Positions 47,680 through 62,700 of a stretch of 64,000 nucleotides of DNA are shown here, one piece after another. Made by a program: the position numbers and the translations under genes. The notes under the pieces were generated by a model. The model was given only the letters and a program-made list of their open reading frames with translations. It searched no databases and was not told where the DNA came from. The DNA comes from Hermodice carunculata (Eukaryota; Annelida; Polychaeta; Eunicida; Amphinomidae): positions 476,001 to 540,000 of the forward strand of contig CAXHWN010002187.1 of NCBI GenBank assembly GCA_964020975.1, written 5' to 3'. The stretch's first letter is position 1; every line of letters starts with the position of its first letter.

Positions 47680-50600
47680 TACGTTGGCTATAACATTGTA
47701 AACTGAAGCTTTTGTGATAAAGTAATAAGCAGCTAGATACATAAAGGAAGATGTAAAACATACTCTTCATTTCTGACACAACGTCATGGACACATTTGTA
47801 TCAGAACAGCAGTATGGATCTGAGATCTCAAAAAGTTGCTTTGCAGCACCACACAAGCTGTACATTACAGTTATATGTAGGCCTACGTTTTATCCAGATA
47901 CTTGATGCTCACAGTATGTATGCAGATGCATTTATGCCCCAGCTCAGTTGCGCCGACACACAGTGCCCTTACATGTACACACATACGCGACTCAATACGC
48001 AGCATGCATTACAATTTCCTGCCACAAAGCACGGGTTTGACGCCGAGCAGTCACGGGGGGGGGGGGGGGGGGGGTCATGCTCATTTCTCTCAAAATTTTT
48101 CTTTTCGTGAGAAATTTCACAAATGCCAAACTGGTATTTATCTAGTATTTCCCGAGACAATTTAAAGAAAAAAATTGCACCTGCCGTTAATTAGTATTCC
48201 TTATTTCCAAAATATTAGTACTATCCGGCTGGTCCACACATGTGCGGACCCATATCTCGCCGAGCGAGACCAGGCAATCAGGTATGCAGTTGTGGCGGGA
48301 AATTAATTATACGCACGTCTTGTAGTGCAACCATACTACAGTACCAGTGCTGCTGAAACGGGTTCATGATTTTGCCTGTGTCACCCAGTCTTATGCATGG
48401 GTCAGCATCCCTCTGACTGAAAGTTGCGACACCGACAGTATGCAGTATGTGGCCACTTCCAACACAACAGGGACGTTGATTAAGAGGGATATGGCACTCT
48501 GCAACATCAAAGGTTCTGGTCCAGCGCACATGAATGGGCATGAAAGGGCAACTGAGCCAGCGCTTAAATCTCGTGTCTCGATTGCTATGCTTGTCAAGTG
48601 GACGGGATCAAACGAGAGACAGCGTGGACGGCGCCACTTTGCTGGTCGTTTTGAAACTGATAATCGGAGCAAACAAATTTGCTAGGACAATTTCACCAGT
48701 GGATTACACTAGAAGCTACACATATTGCACGGTAACACAGTCGGGTAGCTACAGAGTTTCTTTTGTGAAATTTTCAGGTGTTTTGATTGTCGCGGTGGTG
48801 TGGAAAATGGCGATTCTGTTCTAGGTGTTGCAATTTGTTTGTGTTCGGTCGGCGATGGTAAACAAAAGAAACAAACAGCCGACCCGAGTTGGAAAAAGTG
48901 CCATAACCAGCCAACTTTCTATTAAAAAAACTATTGGACTTTAATGTAGACATTTAAATAAAAGGTGTTTTCGTAAAATAGAGACTTTGGTCGTTGGTTC
49001 CGTGTTTTTGGTTTGTGAGGATTCGAATGACAAAGTCGGGTTTAAATGGCACAAAAGCTGCCGATTTTTTGTTTTTTATGTAAATATCCCCCAAAACATT
49101 GCTTCAAATTATTCGTAAAGACTTTTTATTGATCATCTATAATCGTGTAATATAGAGTTATACGGCCGATGCAGTATTTGATAAGTGGCTCCCAATAAAG
49201 AAATTGAGGACCCTGTTTTTAATTTACCGGTATTTTATCCTTCAAAATTTGTTTATGTGCGAGTCAACTTTGTTATTTCCTATCCAGAATGTTTGTAAAA
49301 ATGATACAACACACACACGTTACACAGGTACAGCAAATGAAACCATGGCATGCACACAGTGTCTTTGCCTGTTCTGCAGCAGCAGGCGTAATTATCCAGG
49401 TCACGCATTGTACCGGTGTTGGGACTGAGGGCACGCATAGTGTTGACCCTTTCGCGCCCAATGGTAAAATAAACACAGCGGCATGGATATGGCAAAAATA
49501 ACAGTGAGGCAGACCTTGTTTCAAAGGAGGGCCACAAGTGCCATATCCCTCTTAAACCACGTCCCTGAACACAAGTTGCACCCTTAAATTGGCCACAGAG
49601 GGCAGCACAAAGGTATAACGTCTAATGACCAGCACTGTAGGATTTAGCTTGACCAGAGTGGTGGAATTTGTGGTAGGCTGAAATCCGTTACATATAATTT
49701 TAATTCAGATTTTGCCATCATAAAATAGAGTGATTTGAATAATTAATTTTGGGCATTTTTTTTCCGGGGTGGTCGGAAATTCAAAAGTGATATTGGGTGC
49801 GGACAGGTGAAAATCCAACATGACTGCGTTCAGGTGGGGCAAAGACCAAAGTCAAAAGTTTGGTGTTCATCATTATTTTGTAAGTCAGACTTGAACTTAA
49901 TTGGTGAGCATAGTCTTTATTTAAGTTAAAGCTCTTACTCTCAGATACGCCTGGATGTGTTATAATGGCCGTCTATGGGAAATTCAATTTAGTGGTGCCA
50001 CCAAACACATAGGACCAACTTGATTGGGGCAGCATCTAGAATGCTGACGAGCACCAAGCACTTGATAGTTGACAGGTGGTAGCACCATCTCCGGTGGCAA
50101 GTGGGGGGACACGGCACTGACGGCGCCGCCTGCGGAATGGGTGTCACGTGAGGCGCGAGAACCGATGAACCTGAACCATGCACTTGATTGGTCCACCAGC
50201 ATAGCACTTGGTTGTAATAATGGGAGCGCCAACACTGCGATACAAGGAACTAAAAGGACAGCTACGTGTTTGGTTCATGAAAATGACAAGCCCGTGGCAT
50301 ATGCCGCGGGGCATTTGAAACACTCCTCACCACACACGTTTGCATATCCAGCTATCTTAGCTTTCCTTTTTTGCATTGTGGCTGTTAAAATAAGGTTACC
50401 TGGTAGTGTTTTCCGAGGCACAAGTAAATGTTCCAAACTATCGTCCATTAAAAAATAAAAACGAATCCACAAATCCGCATGCTTCTAATTTTTTTTCTCC
50501 TGCGTAATGAACCTCTCAAACACAAATGTTTTAGGATGCAAGTTGCAGTACCATGAACAATTTGAACGCCATCAGCGGGAGCACCTGTTCTGCTCATGTC

Positions 50601-52580
50601 ACTTCATTCATACCCTGCAACCAAACATGACCAGTCCATTGCATCGTGCCTGGAATAGTCCCAATCGAGGCAGGCCACAGTGCACAATGCTTCTGAAGTC
50701 ATGCCTCGTGAGAGCACAGATCTTCATAGACAAGCAGGTTAGCTTGTGTCGGATGGTACACTTGTTAAGAGAGACTGCTCAGAACGCTGCATTTTATCAT
50801 GCAAAGGTCCCACTTGGCACAGATATTGGGGACAAAGTGAAAAAAAAAATCCCCCGGCCCCCCCCCCCCCCCAAAAAAAAACGAAAAAGAAAAAAAAAAC
50901 CAAAAAACAAAAAACCCCCGTGTGAGTAGCCAGTATATTGAATGCAAAAACTGACATAAAGAATTTGTCCGCTACACATCCATGGAGTCTTTCATGCAAA
51001 GTATTTAGAATGGGATAGAAAAAAAATAACAAGTTAAAACGTGTATTCATACACACAAGTTTAAAAAGTTGTAGTTCTACAAATTATTGCACAAGGTTAA
51101 CTTCGTGCAAAGTTTATATTTCTTAAATTTGAAAAAAAAATGCACTTTTTAATTTTGCACACTAATGGCAGTGCGTCAGGACTAGTGCAAGTACCACAGG
51201 TAAGTAATAACTTATGGCGCTTTACTGATTAAATGTGGCGCATGTTAACTGGGCGCACCAAGCTGTCGTACAACCCGCGCAAAATTAATTAGAGCGCAGA
51301 CAATTCTATACATCAAGAATATATAAATTGATGAGGGTGCCAGCGTCCATCTTGCCTGTGGTGTAGAATTCATAAGCGTCACTAAAGGTCCAAATAAGCC
51401 CTGAAACTCATTTCAGAAGTTCAAATTAGCCACTTCAAATCAAAATCACACATGTTTCATGCAAAATGATTTATATGTTGCATACAATAATGCTTGTAAT
51501 GCCTTTTCTGACACTAATGAGCATGATTTATGCTGATTGAGGAAATTTAACGGTATTAATCTTAAATGAAAATTTAATTTAATTACAATTGCGAGATTAA
51601 CGGTATTCCTTCTGAAATAAATGAATTAATCATAATTTGTAATGGTGGGATTTTAGAGGTTTCAATTCTGACATAAGGAGTATATGGAAAACACGCATCA
51701 GAGTGGTTCACAAACCGTCAGCTTCCATAATGTACATAGTTTTCTTCAAGCTTTCACTGCAACATGACATTTAATCACAACTGCAGTGCCAGAAAGGAGT
51801 TCCCCACCCTACAATAGTATAAATTGATGTATTACACATTGCTCTTGCTCAAACGGGTCCAAAGTTTCATCGAATGCCTAAATAAAAGATAGTAACCAGC
51901 GGCCATCTTGAATTTGAAGGTTAAAATGGCCGCTAAGTATCAAAGTAAAAATAACCTCAGAAAAGAATTTGTAAACAACTATAAACTTATAACTGAACCC
52001 TTTCTCAAATATTTAAAATACAGTTTTGGAGGCATGATGCGTTCTTTCATTTGACACTATAAACTAAATATGATTTTCATTTTTTTAAATGCTTTTTAAA
52101 TTAGTATGCAAAAATCTAAGAATTTTTAATTAAAATTTAATTACACCAATAGTGATCCTAATTTTTTATATTCAGTATCAGAATCAAACTTGATGTTATG
52201 GTTCCTTTCAGAAAATGTGCAACTTTTCGGGTATTAGATGGTAAGCATAGACAGCACTAAAACATGTATACATGAGAATCATAAAGTGTACATCGCCCAT
52301 GATTCTGTCCTCTTTCCTGTCAAGTTCCTTGCTACAGCCCAGGTGGAAGCACAGGATCACAGTTAAAACGAATACGTCCTATGTGATATAGACTTGGGGC
52401 CAGAGCGGCGGTTGGTTGGCATTGATGCCCACTTTATGGTACTCTTGGAAGAAGTGTTGCTTCTTCAATATTGTTTTATGGCTTAATACACTGTGTGAAA
52501 CCTAGAGATATTGACAACTTCTGAGAGGTATGACTAACAATGATAGAAAGAACAAAAAGAAACAATTAAATGAATGAAGG
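47680..52580. other. No supported gene
   Basis: Scattered short open frames without domain motifs. Contains a poly-G tract (48056-48074) and a poly-C then poly-A tract (50855-50900). Open frames near 48.35-48.68 and 50.07-50.46 kb lack family motifs and splice context. Confidence 0.5.
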
Positions 52581-52584
52581 AAGG

Positions 52585-52586
52585 CA

Positions 52587-52624
<38 letters not shown>

Positions 52625-52636
52625 AAAAGAAAGAAA
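52585..52636. repeat. (GAAA)n microsatellite
   Basis: About 11 GAAA units preceded by GGAAGGCAGG. Confidence 0.95.
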
Positions 52637-52639
52637 GAC

Positions 52640-55224
52640 TTGATTTGTTGATTTCCTTTACCGTTTCAGGACTCGAGTGTTTTGCCAAGGGGCCAGCAGA
52701 CATCTTTAATGAACCATACATGTAGTGTTGTTTGGACCTGAGACAACATTTACATAATGAATTAAAGAGTACCGTAACGTTGAGATGAAGGAATTAAGCA
52801 AACAAGGAAATGATAGCTGACTAAAATACACACACGAAGATGTATACAGTAGGTTTGCATCACATCAGCAAACGTCGAAAAGACATGTAAAATACGCCCT
52901 TGTCCATTCAGATAACTTGAGAAATAGAAATATTGGTCTGGCACTTTAGTCCAAATAAAATATTTCGATTTATTGAATGGCAATTGTTCATGAGACCCAC
53001 ATGGTTAAGGCAGAGTCTTGTTATTTATCTCGGATGATCAGATGCTATGTCAGTAGGGGGACCTTATACAAAGATACATTTTACCTAATTTTGACTACAG
53101 CACTGTATAACTGCAATAATTAACCGAAAGTCACAACAATGGGGGTACTGATTAAAGTCCACAGTGAATAAAGTCAGCCATATCAAGTCCAGGCAGAAGT
53201 CGGGTGTTTCTGGAAAGGGCGTTCTTTTATGTTTGGTACACTGACCACGTGGGCCTGGGATTAGGACTTCCTCCTGGGTCTTCACTCAGTCAGGCACACT
53301 GAAGATTCTGTCCCCCCCCCCTCTACCAGTGCACATATGCCTGACTGTTTATATATTTTTAATGGAAATATTTACATAATTGTACCTGTTACGTTAAGTC
53401 ATAACCAGGTCAAATTTTCTAAAATTGAACATTTTTGGCATTTATGGCAAGTTTGACAGCTTTAACGTCGACTTTGCGTAAAATTCCACCATTGGGGATA
53501 TACAATGAGTTCCATTGTACTTACCATGCCACAGCTATTTAAAAATGTTTGCTGTTATAAACTTGTGGCCATATAATTGGCCAAATATACGTGAAAAATG
53601 CCCCCACATTGCGTTTTTCACTGTTCTTCAAGATGAAGTAATACAGGCACAAACAAATGCTCCCTGTCACACATATATTACCGATTTTATCACACGTGAA
53701 GGACAGTTTGATTTCAGACTGCTGACGTGAAACTTTTTGTAGCTCTACCTACTTTTGGTCTGGATATATTTTTCGTATAGAAAGTTGCCAAAACAAATGT
53801 GCGTAACTGATATTAAAACAGTTCTTATACATATTTTACGAGTAACAACTATACTGACTTTTTATGTTATGAAAACACAGTCATTCATGAAAGCAATGAA
53901 TGTAAATATCATTGTACGGCACCAAAATGATAAAATATTACATCGGTTTATACTGGATTGGCTTAGTTTTGGTAATGAACCTTTGTTTTCGATAAATTAC
54001 CCAAAGTAAGATTTTTAAAGTTTTTTGTGGGATATTCTTTCATGTAAAATAGAGGCGTACCCATGTCTATTAGATATGACAATTTCTCCTTTATTTTTTC
54101 CGTTTTATGCATTAAAATTGCGTCATGAAACTTGAGGACAAACGCATGTTACTGAACTGAATGAAACAAATGTGCATAACCAAAATCGTTTGCAAAGCGC
54201 AAACAGTGGCTCCATCTACTTCGGGCATCTCCAGAATTCACGTACTGAAAATGACTTGAGAACATGGTTCGTGGAATTTACAAGTTCAGCCAGCAAATAG
54301 GTGAGTTTGTGTGTTATCTGTTTTGTTGACAGGTGATTCATATACAATCTGGAAATGGTACATGGATCACTACAGAATGACCTTGCATGCAGTTGATGAT
54401 GGCTAATTTGCACTCGCAATGGAGCTAGGATTCTTGCGTTTATATTATACTCCTAATTGAAATGATTGCAACACGTGGTATTGGTCCCTGGGGTCATTCA
54501 GTTTTACGGGTAATCTTGGTAACGTACACATGAATACGTGCTATTACTTATGATACATAAATTATTCCAAAGAATACGGGTATCATTATTGCACTTTGCA
54601 TCATAGTGAAGAAGAATCAATACATGCAACTCATCTAAAAAGTGTTTGGGGTTTTTGTTGCAATATATTGTAGAAAATACATATTATTCTGATTTTTTGT
54701 ATTTAAAACATGCATTTAAAAAATCTGTGTCATATTCTGGAGTTTGCATTAAAAAGTGGAATCATCAGTATGGTTAAGTGTCAGAACTAACTCTTGGCTA
54801 TAGAATGAAAACTAAATTTACAATTATGGGCAAAAGACACAACTACAGTTATTTAAATAATTTTAAGGATTTGATAAGCTTAATAGACGAAAATTTAATT
54901 TCGGTAATGCACGATTGTCAGTTTTTCTAAAATGGAATTAAAAGCACGCAAAATGAGTAAGACCAAAATGCCTACTTTCATTTATAGTTGAATATATGTT
55001 GATATGTTAATTTTTGTTTGAGCTATTTTTGTATGTTTTTATACCTAGTGCTTAATTAAGATAACGCATGCTTGTTTAATAATTTCAAATTTTAACTGTG
55101 ATATAATTTTTCAATTTATCTCATATACATGTGCATTGATATGTGTCATAAACATGTAATTTGATGCAGAAAAAAGTTTTGATTTGCACTTTTTTGGGTC
55201 GAAAATTTGAGTCGAGGTTTTTAA
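52640..55224. other. No recognisable gene
   Basis: AT-rich; several open frames of 60-84 codons (53.5-54.0 kb) without motifs. Confidence 0.5.
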
Positions 55225-55615
55225 GGGTCCGCCCCATGGGGGAAACCCTTTATGTTTTCGTGTTTTCCGTCCGTTCGTCCGTCCGGATATGCAAATTCTC
55301 GTTACCGCGATATTTCCAAATGCCTCCATGTGTTTTGCTTAAATTTGGCAATTTGCTTATCCTACCTGGCAAGATGAACTGATTAGATTTTGGTGTCACC
55401 ATTAATTTGAGCACATTGTAGTCTAATTTCATGCTCGTTAGTGCTCGTTACCGCAATTTCGCCAGAATGCTCTAAAGTATTTTGCTCAAATTTAGCAGCA
55501 TACTTGTCTAGCATGTCAAGATGAACTGTTTAGAGTTTGGTGTCACCATTACGTAATTTGAGCAAATGGTAGTACTTTTCCTGGCGGACTCTCCAGCCAA
55601 CGCTTTGCGTTGAAG
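55225..55615 (+). repeat. Dispersed repeat with two ~148-bp units and GTCCGTTCGTCCGTCC start
   Basis: It opens CGCCCCATGGGGGAAACCC (a small palindrome). Two units, from about 55299 and 55447, share CTCGTTACCGCRAT, TTTTGCTCAAATTT, CAAGATGAACTG and TTTGGTGTCACCATTA. It ends ACGCTTTGCGTTGAAGGCAT. The structure is like family C at 42.0-43.0 kb. Confidence 0.65.
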
Positions 55616-55639
55616 GCATCTCTAGTTTCGTATTATTCC

Positions 55640-57820
55640 TTGGTAATGCCACTTATATCCCGATTTGTTGAGGGGGGTAATGGTGGACAACCAAGGGTCC
55701 GTGGACGTTTCAGAAAAGCGCACAAAAATTCAAGGACGCAAATACAGAGGGAATACCGAAAACGCCGAGGCGACGCATCTCTTAAAAAAATCAGAGAGGA
55801 CGCATGGTGTATAAAAACCTTAAACTGCTATAACCCAGGAACAATGGGATTACATAAATACCTTAGGACGAGTAAGGCAGTGCCGCTGTCGTCACAAGTG
55901 GATAATAAAACACCAAGGACACTAATGACCTAGATGCATCTACAGTGCCACGTCAAGAACGGAGAAAAACTGATACAGCTACGCGTGCGTTACCAGAACA
56001 AGAGCTATACCAGGGAATTAATATAGCGATAGATGTATGCCAAAGCGTTTGACTATGATTTTTGTTTACATTTTTTAGGTTCTGCTCCTCGGATGAAAGG
56101 AATTTTAATAAAATACATAGAGTTTTCTTCATAAAAATATAATAATCATATTGGTTGATGATTAAGGGCCATTTTGAGACAAATTCAAGTAAATTGAACA
56201 GTTTTGGCCGGATTATTTCCACACAATTTCTTAACAGAGGAAACAAAGAATTTCTTCGCAAATGCTGCACATGCATTCTCTTTAAAATTTACAAAATATG
56301 TTTAGACAAATGCACATGCATCTGTGTTGTCGGGTTTAAACTCTGTAGGATAATTTCCGTAACGCACGTTTGTGTAAAATATACATGTAACTTAAAAAAT
56401 CTATAATAACTGGAACTCTCAATACAAACCTGGTATAATTGTGTTTTTCATTGGGCTCAATACCTGTATTTTGTGGAAGGAATGAAATTAAACCATGATC
56501 ATTAACTTTATAAGATGACCCTAGTTGGGCTGAAATTGTACACTTTTTGAAAAATATTTAACGAATTTTTCAACTACGAATGATCGGTACGGGTAAATGG
56601 TCCATCTTGGCATTTTTGTTATTTATAAAAGCAGCAAATCTGGCTTATATCTCAGCAACGGTGGATCCTGGGCCGATAGTTACTCTTAAACATTTACCGG
56701 AAAATACTAATAAGGTTTCTTTTGGTGCTGCGAACTCCGACCTGGCTTATATCTTGGTAATGGTGGGTTCTGCCCTTTTCATTAATAAACTGACTTCAGA
56801 ACTGTGTGAGTGAAGACGTTGATAGTGCAAACTGTGATGGTTCTTCAAGAGGGCCGGCTTCAAAGTGCAAATGGGTGACATTGGTGTTAAATGCCAGCAG
56901 TCATTGTTTATGTATTGAACCATTTGCATATAAAAATGAAAGTTTAGAATAAAGAATTTTGCACACGCTGTAACAGTAATAACATTGGCGATCACATCAC
57001 TGCACCAGTGTCCAGCTTTTGAGGTCAATCACTAAATATGAATCTGCTTTTGTCTCCCGGGGTCGATATAACAGTGCGACTGTACACGGTGGTTTTCTCC
57101 GAGTCCTTCGGTTTCAGCCACCAAACAAATAGGCAGGAAAGTATACGCCATCATCTGTGCCATGGAGAGTGATTAAGATAGGCTTGGACTATTTCGCGAT
57201 CCATGTAAAAGATATGAATCTATACTTTTTTAAATAGCAATGTCATCTCCAAATGTGTATACAAACTATTTAGACAAACAAATTCAACTGAATAATGTGT
57301 CATATGTGAATTTTTAAATGTGGTGATTTAATGCACGTATGCAAGATTGTATATTGTACATGCTGTGAGTCCTGTCGGGCATAAAAAGCAATAAAATTGT
57401 TATAGGATTGTCTTTCTCCCCCCCCTCTCTCTTTTTCTTTTTCTTTCTTTTTTTTGTTCACAAGTGCACGGGAGATGTGGCACTGTTGCTGGTGTTTGCA
57501 TAAATGAAGATAATTGAAATCCGCCATCACAGTGCTCTAAAGTTTTTATTTTAAAAAAGTATAACATTTCAACATTCTGGTACGAGTGATTGGATAAGTA
57601 GACATTTTGCCATGGTTGTCACGTTATGGAGCATTCAGTAGTCTGAACGCAGTACGCAACTCGCAAGTCTCAAAGCAACATTTGGTCACACAAAATGTTT
57701 CGTTCCCCGAACGGATGCAGCTGCCCGCTCTTCACATCAAGTCTGTTGTGGCATACAAGATACATAAAACGCAAATTAAACTGGAACATGACTCCAGTTG
57801 CATCAAATATAAACTAATAA
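55640..57820. other. No supported gene
   Basis: An open frame ending at 55933 has a basic stretch (RFRKAHKNSRTQIQREYRKR) that could be a transposon-protein scrap; not assignable. 57464-57573 is duplicated at 58710-58820. Confidence 0.4.
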
Positions 57821-57824
57821 CAAC

Positions 57825-58570
<746 letters not shown>

Positions 58571-58709
58571 TGAACATTTAAATTTTTCATTGCTATGGAC
58601 GAAAAAAGTCTTACAAGATACATAAAAAGCAAATTTAACTGGAACATGACTCAAGTTGCATCAAATATAAAATGAACATTTCAATTTTCCAGTGCTTTGG
58701 ACGAAAAAA

Positions 58710-59735
58710 ATGCACGGGAGATGTGGCACTGTTGCTGGTGTTTGCATAAATGAAGATAATTGAAATCCGCTATCACAGTGCTTTAAAGTTTTTATTTAAA
58801 AAAAGTATAACATTTCAACATGATTTTCTCAAATGTCACAAACCTGACACATTACGTTGATACATTGACTCAGGGTTGGCAGTGAAATACAGCTTAATTG
58901 TTTGAGGACTAGGCTTTAAAGTTTTTATTTTGAAAAAGCATAACATTTCAACATGATTTTCTCAAATTTAATACAAAGAGAAACTGAAAAAACCTAGTTC
59001 TGTAAGCCCATGTGCCGTTTGAAGACTATCAAGTCCGATATTCTAAGAGCAAAATCCTATTCCGTACCATTCACTGAAAAACTGTATTGTTCTAAATCAT
59101 AATAGCAAATTAATTTATGAAAGGAACAAATCATATTAATAAAATGTGAAATTTAGAAGAAAGTTTTAGGCATTATGAGCCTTTAAAAAATCCGGTCATC
59201 GGTGGGGAACCAGCGCAAGACTTGTTTCGGTGCCATTAATCCCCGGACAAGTCATTCTGCTAACTGGCGGCACCATGTTTGCATTTCCAATGCAAACATC
59301 CCGAGCTGATGTATTACGGAATAAAGCGAGTATGATGTTCCTTTGTTAATAGGCCTACTTAAAAACGTAGCCCACATGATACAAATGTCACAAACCTGAC
59401 ACATTACGTTGATACATTGACTCAGGGTTGGCAGTAAAATAGAGCTTAATTGTTTGAGGAGTAGGCTTTAAAGTTTTTATTATAAAAAAGTATAACATTT
59501 CAACATGATTTTCTCAAATGTCACAAACCTGACACATTACGTTGATACATTGACTCAGGGTTGGCAGTGAAATAGAGCTTAATTGTTTGAGGAGTAGGAT
59601 TTAAAGTTTTTATTTTAAAAAAGTATAACATTTCAACATGATTTTCTCAAATGTCACAAACCTGACACATTACGTTGATACATTGACTCAGGGTTGGCAG
59701 TAAAATAGAGCTTAATTGTTTGAGGAGTAGGTGTC
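58710..59735. repeat. ~132-bp tandem repeat block within repeat family B
   Basis: The unit TTTAAAGTTTTTATTTTAAA ... CATTTCAACATGATTTTCTC ... GACTCAGGGTTGGCAGTGAA ... TTGTTTGAGGAGTAGG occurs complete at about 58782, 59467 and 59599 and partly at 58913 and 59385. An unrelated-looking 400-bp stretch separates the early and late copies. Confidence 0.85.
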
Positions 59736-60410
59736 ATCATGGAGTTTGCTTTACAACTCTGGTGCAGGATGTACATTGTTGCAGTCCTTGTTAGGATTTC
59801 CATTGGTTTATACAGGTGGGCTTGCTGCAACTGTTTATTTTACAATCACTGGGACTGAATATAATGCCCCAGCTTGTTTCCCCTTCAGTTAAACACTAGC
59901 GGATGGTTTAACTAGGGTAAGCTGTCCACCTAGAAAGGGTATATATTGGTTCAGGGGTAAGTCAAATTGTTCTTATCTGAACCTGTACTATACAAATTTA
60001 GTAATTATGGTTTGTTTGACAGGTATTCTTCTTTCATAATGAACCTCTGCATTTATAAGCAAACTTCATGTATATAGCTAATTCATCATTTGCCACGTTT
60101 ATATTTATTCATTATTATGTGGGTTGTCTTTGCTGAATATTTAGCTTAGACAAGGAGCCGCTACTCAAAGAGACATGTGCGGATAAAAGGCTCCGAAACA
60201 GGTTGAGTAGTTACCCGCTAAGACCCTTTGATTTATTTAGGCTAATACAGCCTATGTCAAAAGTTTACAGAGGAACGTGTGCAATATGGACAATAGTACT
60301 TCTATATGTATATAGGTTAGACAGGGACAGGTTTGCTTATGGATAGTAAAGAGTTCGGACAGTGGAATAGGGTAATGACCACTAGGAAGTGGTTTTGGAC
60401 AAAAGGACAA
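59640..60410 (+). repeat. Dispersed repeat family B, copy 2
   Basis: Matches 19283-20040 nearly throughout, with the same end at ACTAGGAAGTGGTTTTGG. This copy is preceded by expanded tandem units. Confidence 0.85.
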
Positions 60411-61612
60411 AAATACAACTACTAATAAGGATTAATACTTATAAGACAATTAGATATTCAAATTCTACATGAAAACACATTTTTAGCGGCAAGCATGAAA
60501 TGCAAAAAGGCGGTTTCGTTCCTGAATAGATGCAGCTGCCCGATCTCCACATTTATTTATTTATCTATTTCTTTCTTTATTCCTTCATTTATTCTGTTAG
60601 TTATCGGGGTAACTTCCCCCAATTTAGACTAGTATATTTTTTTCAAAAGCGCGCGGGAATTTTTCCGCCTTTTTTTCTTAGATTGAAAAGAGCGTGCATG
60701 GGAACATTATTCTTGGCATTGATCTGGTCAAAATCGATGTAATTTCCCCCGATTTAGATCACAATGCGCTCATTCTTTCACTGCAAAAAATAAATTCGTC
60801 AGGGCCACAGGTTGCAGTTATGTAACAAATAAGAATCTCTTTTGAATTTTTACACCTTTCTGTCTTGAATATTGTCAGTGGCCCAAATAAGCAGAAAAAT
60901 GGAAGTGTGCTGGCGTGACAGGCTAACAAAGGCCGTCGGGTCATCGGGGCAGAGGGGATGCCTTTAGGCCTGGCACCTTAAGTAAGTAGTTGAAGTATAG
61001 TCACAAGATACTGACACCAGTGAACGAATAAATTTTACTTTATTACCCATGCCGCATGCTTTGCTTGCCAAATCATATGTGCAATATAGGAACTATACTA
61101 TATATGTATATATGTATATATATACATAAACAAATTTTAACAGAGGCTGTCTCGAAACTATATGTACATATACCTGTGAACTGAGACAAGCACAATACCG
61201 TCTCAGCATTCCTTGCCTTGGTTATGAAAAACATGAAAAACAAAGACATGAAAGAAAAAAAAAGAATTCTTGGAAAAACAAAATGTCCGGGTTACTTGGC
61301 ACTGAGACATAAGAGGCCAGACGAAACCTGAGTCTGACCCAGCTGGAACTCTTGTCGGCAGTGGTCTTCTTGTCTCACACGCGTAGAATACATAAACCAG
61401 ACAAGCGACACCACAGCCCTGCAAAAGAAATGTGATCGAATGCCAGATGAGCGAGCCCCCCCCCCCTCCCAAGCAAGAAAAAAAGCAAATAGCGGAGCCA
61501 TGGCTCGCCTCACCTGCGAGTGACGGTTGTAGTGCGTTCAGGCTACTGAATTTAACACAGATATGGAATAAACCAAGAACTAAAAGCACAGACTGAAGCT
61601 GCTATAAGACAC
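60411..61612. other. No recognisable gene
   Basis: Contains GAACTTCCCCC-type AT/GC patches and a short ATATGTATA tract near 61100; nothing assignable. Confidence 0.5.
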
Positions 61613-61613
61613 A

Positions 61614-61648
<35 letters not shown>
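61613..61648. repeat. Poly-A tract
   Basis: About 34 A residues. It could be a retroposon tail, but no body was recognised upstream. Confidence 0.9.
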
Positions 61649-61649
<1 letters not shown>

Positions 61650-61912
61650 AAGGACTTTCTTCGGATGTGGAACAGTTTTGGAAAAAAATAGTTTATTGTC
61701 TGCACGGACCTCTTTCTATCTGCATGTACAGCCCTCCGTTATATGTCACTTTGCTGTGAGTTAATTACCATAAAAATAGGCCAATCTATCAACGCAAAAC
61801 TAAAGCCCTGTCTATCTCATTCGAACTCCAAATGTGTAGCCTAATATAATTCATTCAAAAATTAAGTATATATTGCACGGGTGATTGGCATGAAGATAAG
61901 CAACACTAATGG

Positions 61913-62072
61913 GTAGGTCAGGTATGTAGGCAGTAGGCCAGGTATGTTGGCAGTAGGCCAGGTACGTAGGCAGTATGCAGGTATGTAGGCAGTAGGCCAG
62001 GTATGTAGGCAGTAGGCCAGGTATGTATACAGTAGGCCAGGTATGTAGGCAGTAGGCCAGGTATGTAGGCAT
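61913..62072. repeat. 20-bp minisatellite, about eight copies
   Basis: Unit AGGTATGTAGGCAGTAGGCC, with one shortened copy near 61975 and single-base variants. Confidence 0.95.
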
Positions 62073-62128
62073 TTCTAATGAACCAATACCCTTCCATCCC
62101 TCCCTCCCGCCTTTCCCGATAGTCCGTT

Positions 62129-62226
62129 CCCAGCTAGCATCAAAGGTTGGCCCAACATTGGCACAACGTTGACATCGAAGGCCCAGCATTGGGCCAATCT
62201 TGGTCCAACTCCCATTGCTCACTGGG
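62129..62226. mobile_element. 98-bp foldback repeat of TTGGCCCAAC type
   Basis: The ends CCCAGCTAGCA and TGCTCACTGGG are inverted (9 of 11 match). The inside is a chain of TTGGCCCAACATTGGCACAA and GCCCAGCATTGGGCCAATCT variants. I have the impression of a widespread animal repeat of this style, but name no family. Confidence 0.6.
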
Positions 62227-62700
62227 TTGTTTGTGTTTGTTTGACGTGTCCTTGTGGGACTATTATCGCTGCAACTTAAACACTTTTATGAATAACTGTC
62301 CGTAAGTGGAAAGCAAAAATAATTTATTCATGATTTCATTTGATTGCAAACATAAACAATGTTGCAGCACAACCCACTGTCAGTGCTTACGACTATCATG
62401 TTATTCGACGAAGTTGATTTCGACAAAATGTCGGCTAACCGCCCTGGTCACTGGCCTACATGTGAATCATTTTTACACATTAACATTCCTTACAAAGTTT
62501 AACATTACTCACCTTATTGCTAAAAATATTATATGGTATGGCCAGGCCTTACCACAAATGTATTTTAAACTGAATATTTATAATTTGTCATTTACACGAG
62601 TTTTATGACTATTCTCTCTTGTGTCTTTTTAGTTTTGTACATTGCTTAATTGAATGTCATATTATTACAATTCATTGTCCTTTATTGATATGTATTTTTG

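Noticed and set aside
50069-50458. 129-codon open frame
   Set aside because: No domain motif, ends in an AT-rich unique tract, and no splice or promoter context.
55610-55933. Basic open frame with RFRKAHKNSRTQIQREYRKR
   Set aside because: Resembles DNA-binding transposon or viral scraps in composition only; no family motif and no flanking signals.
59276-59298. Small hairpin TGTTTGCATTTCCAATGCAA
   Set aside because: Only about 10 pairs; hairpins of this size are expected by chance in AT-rich DNA.
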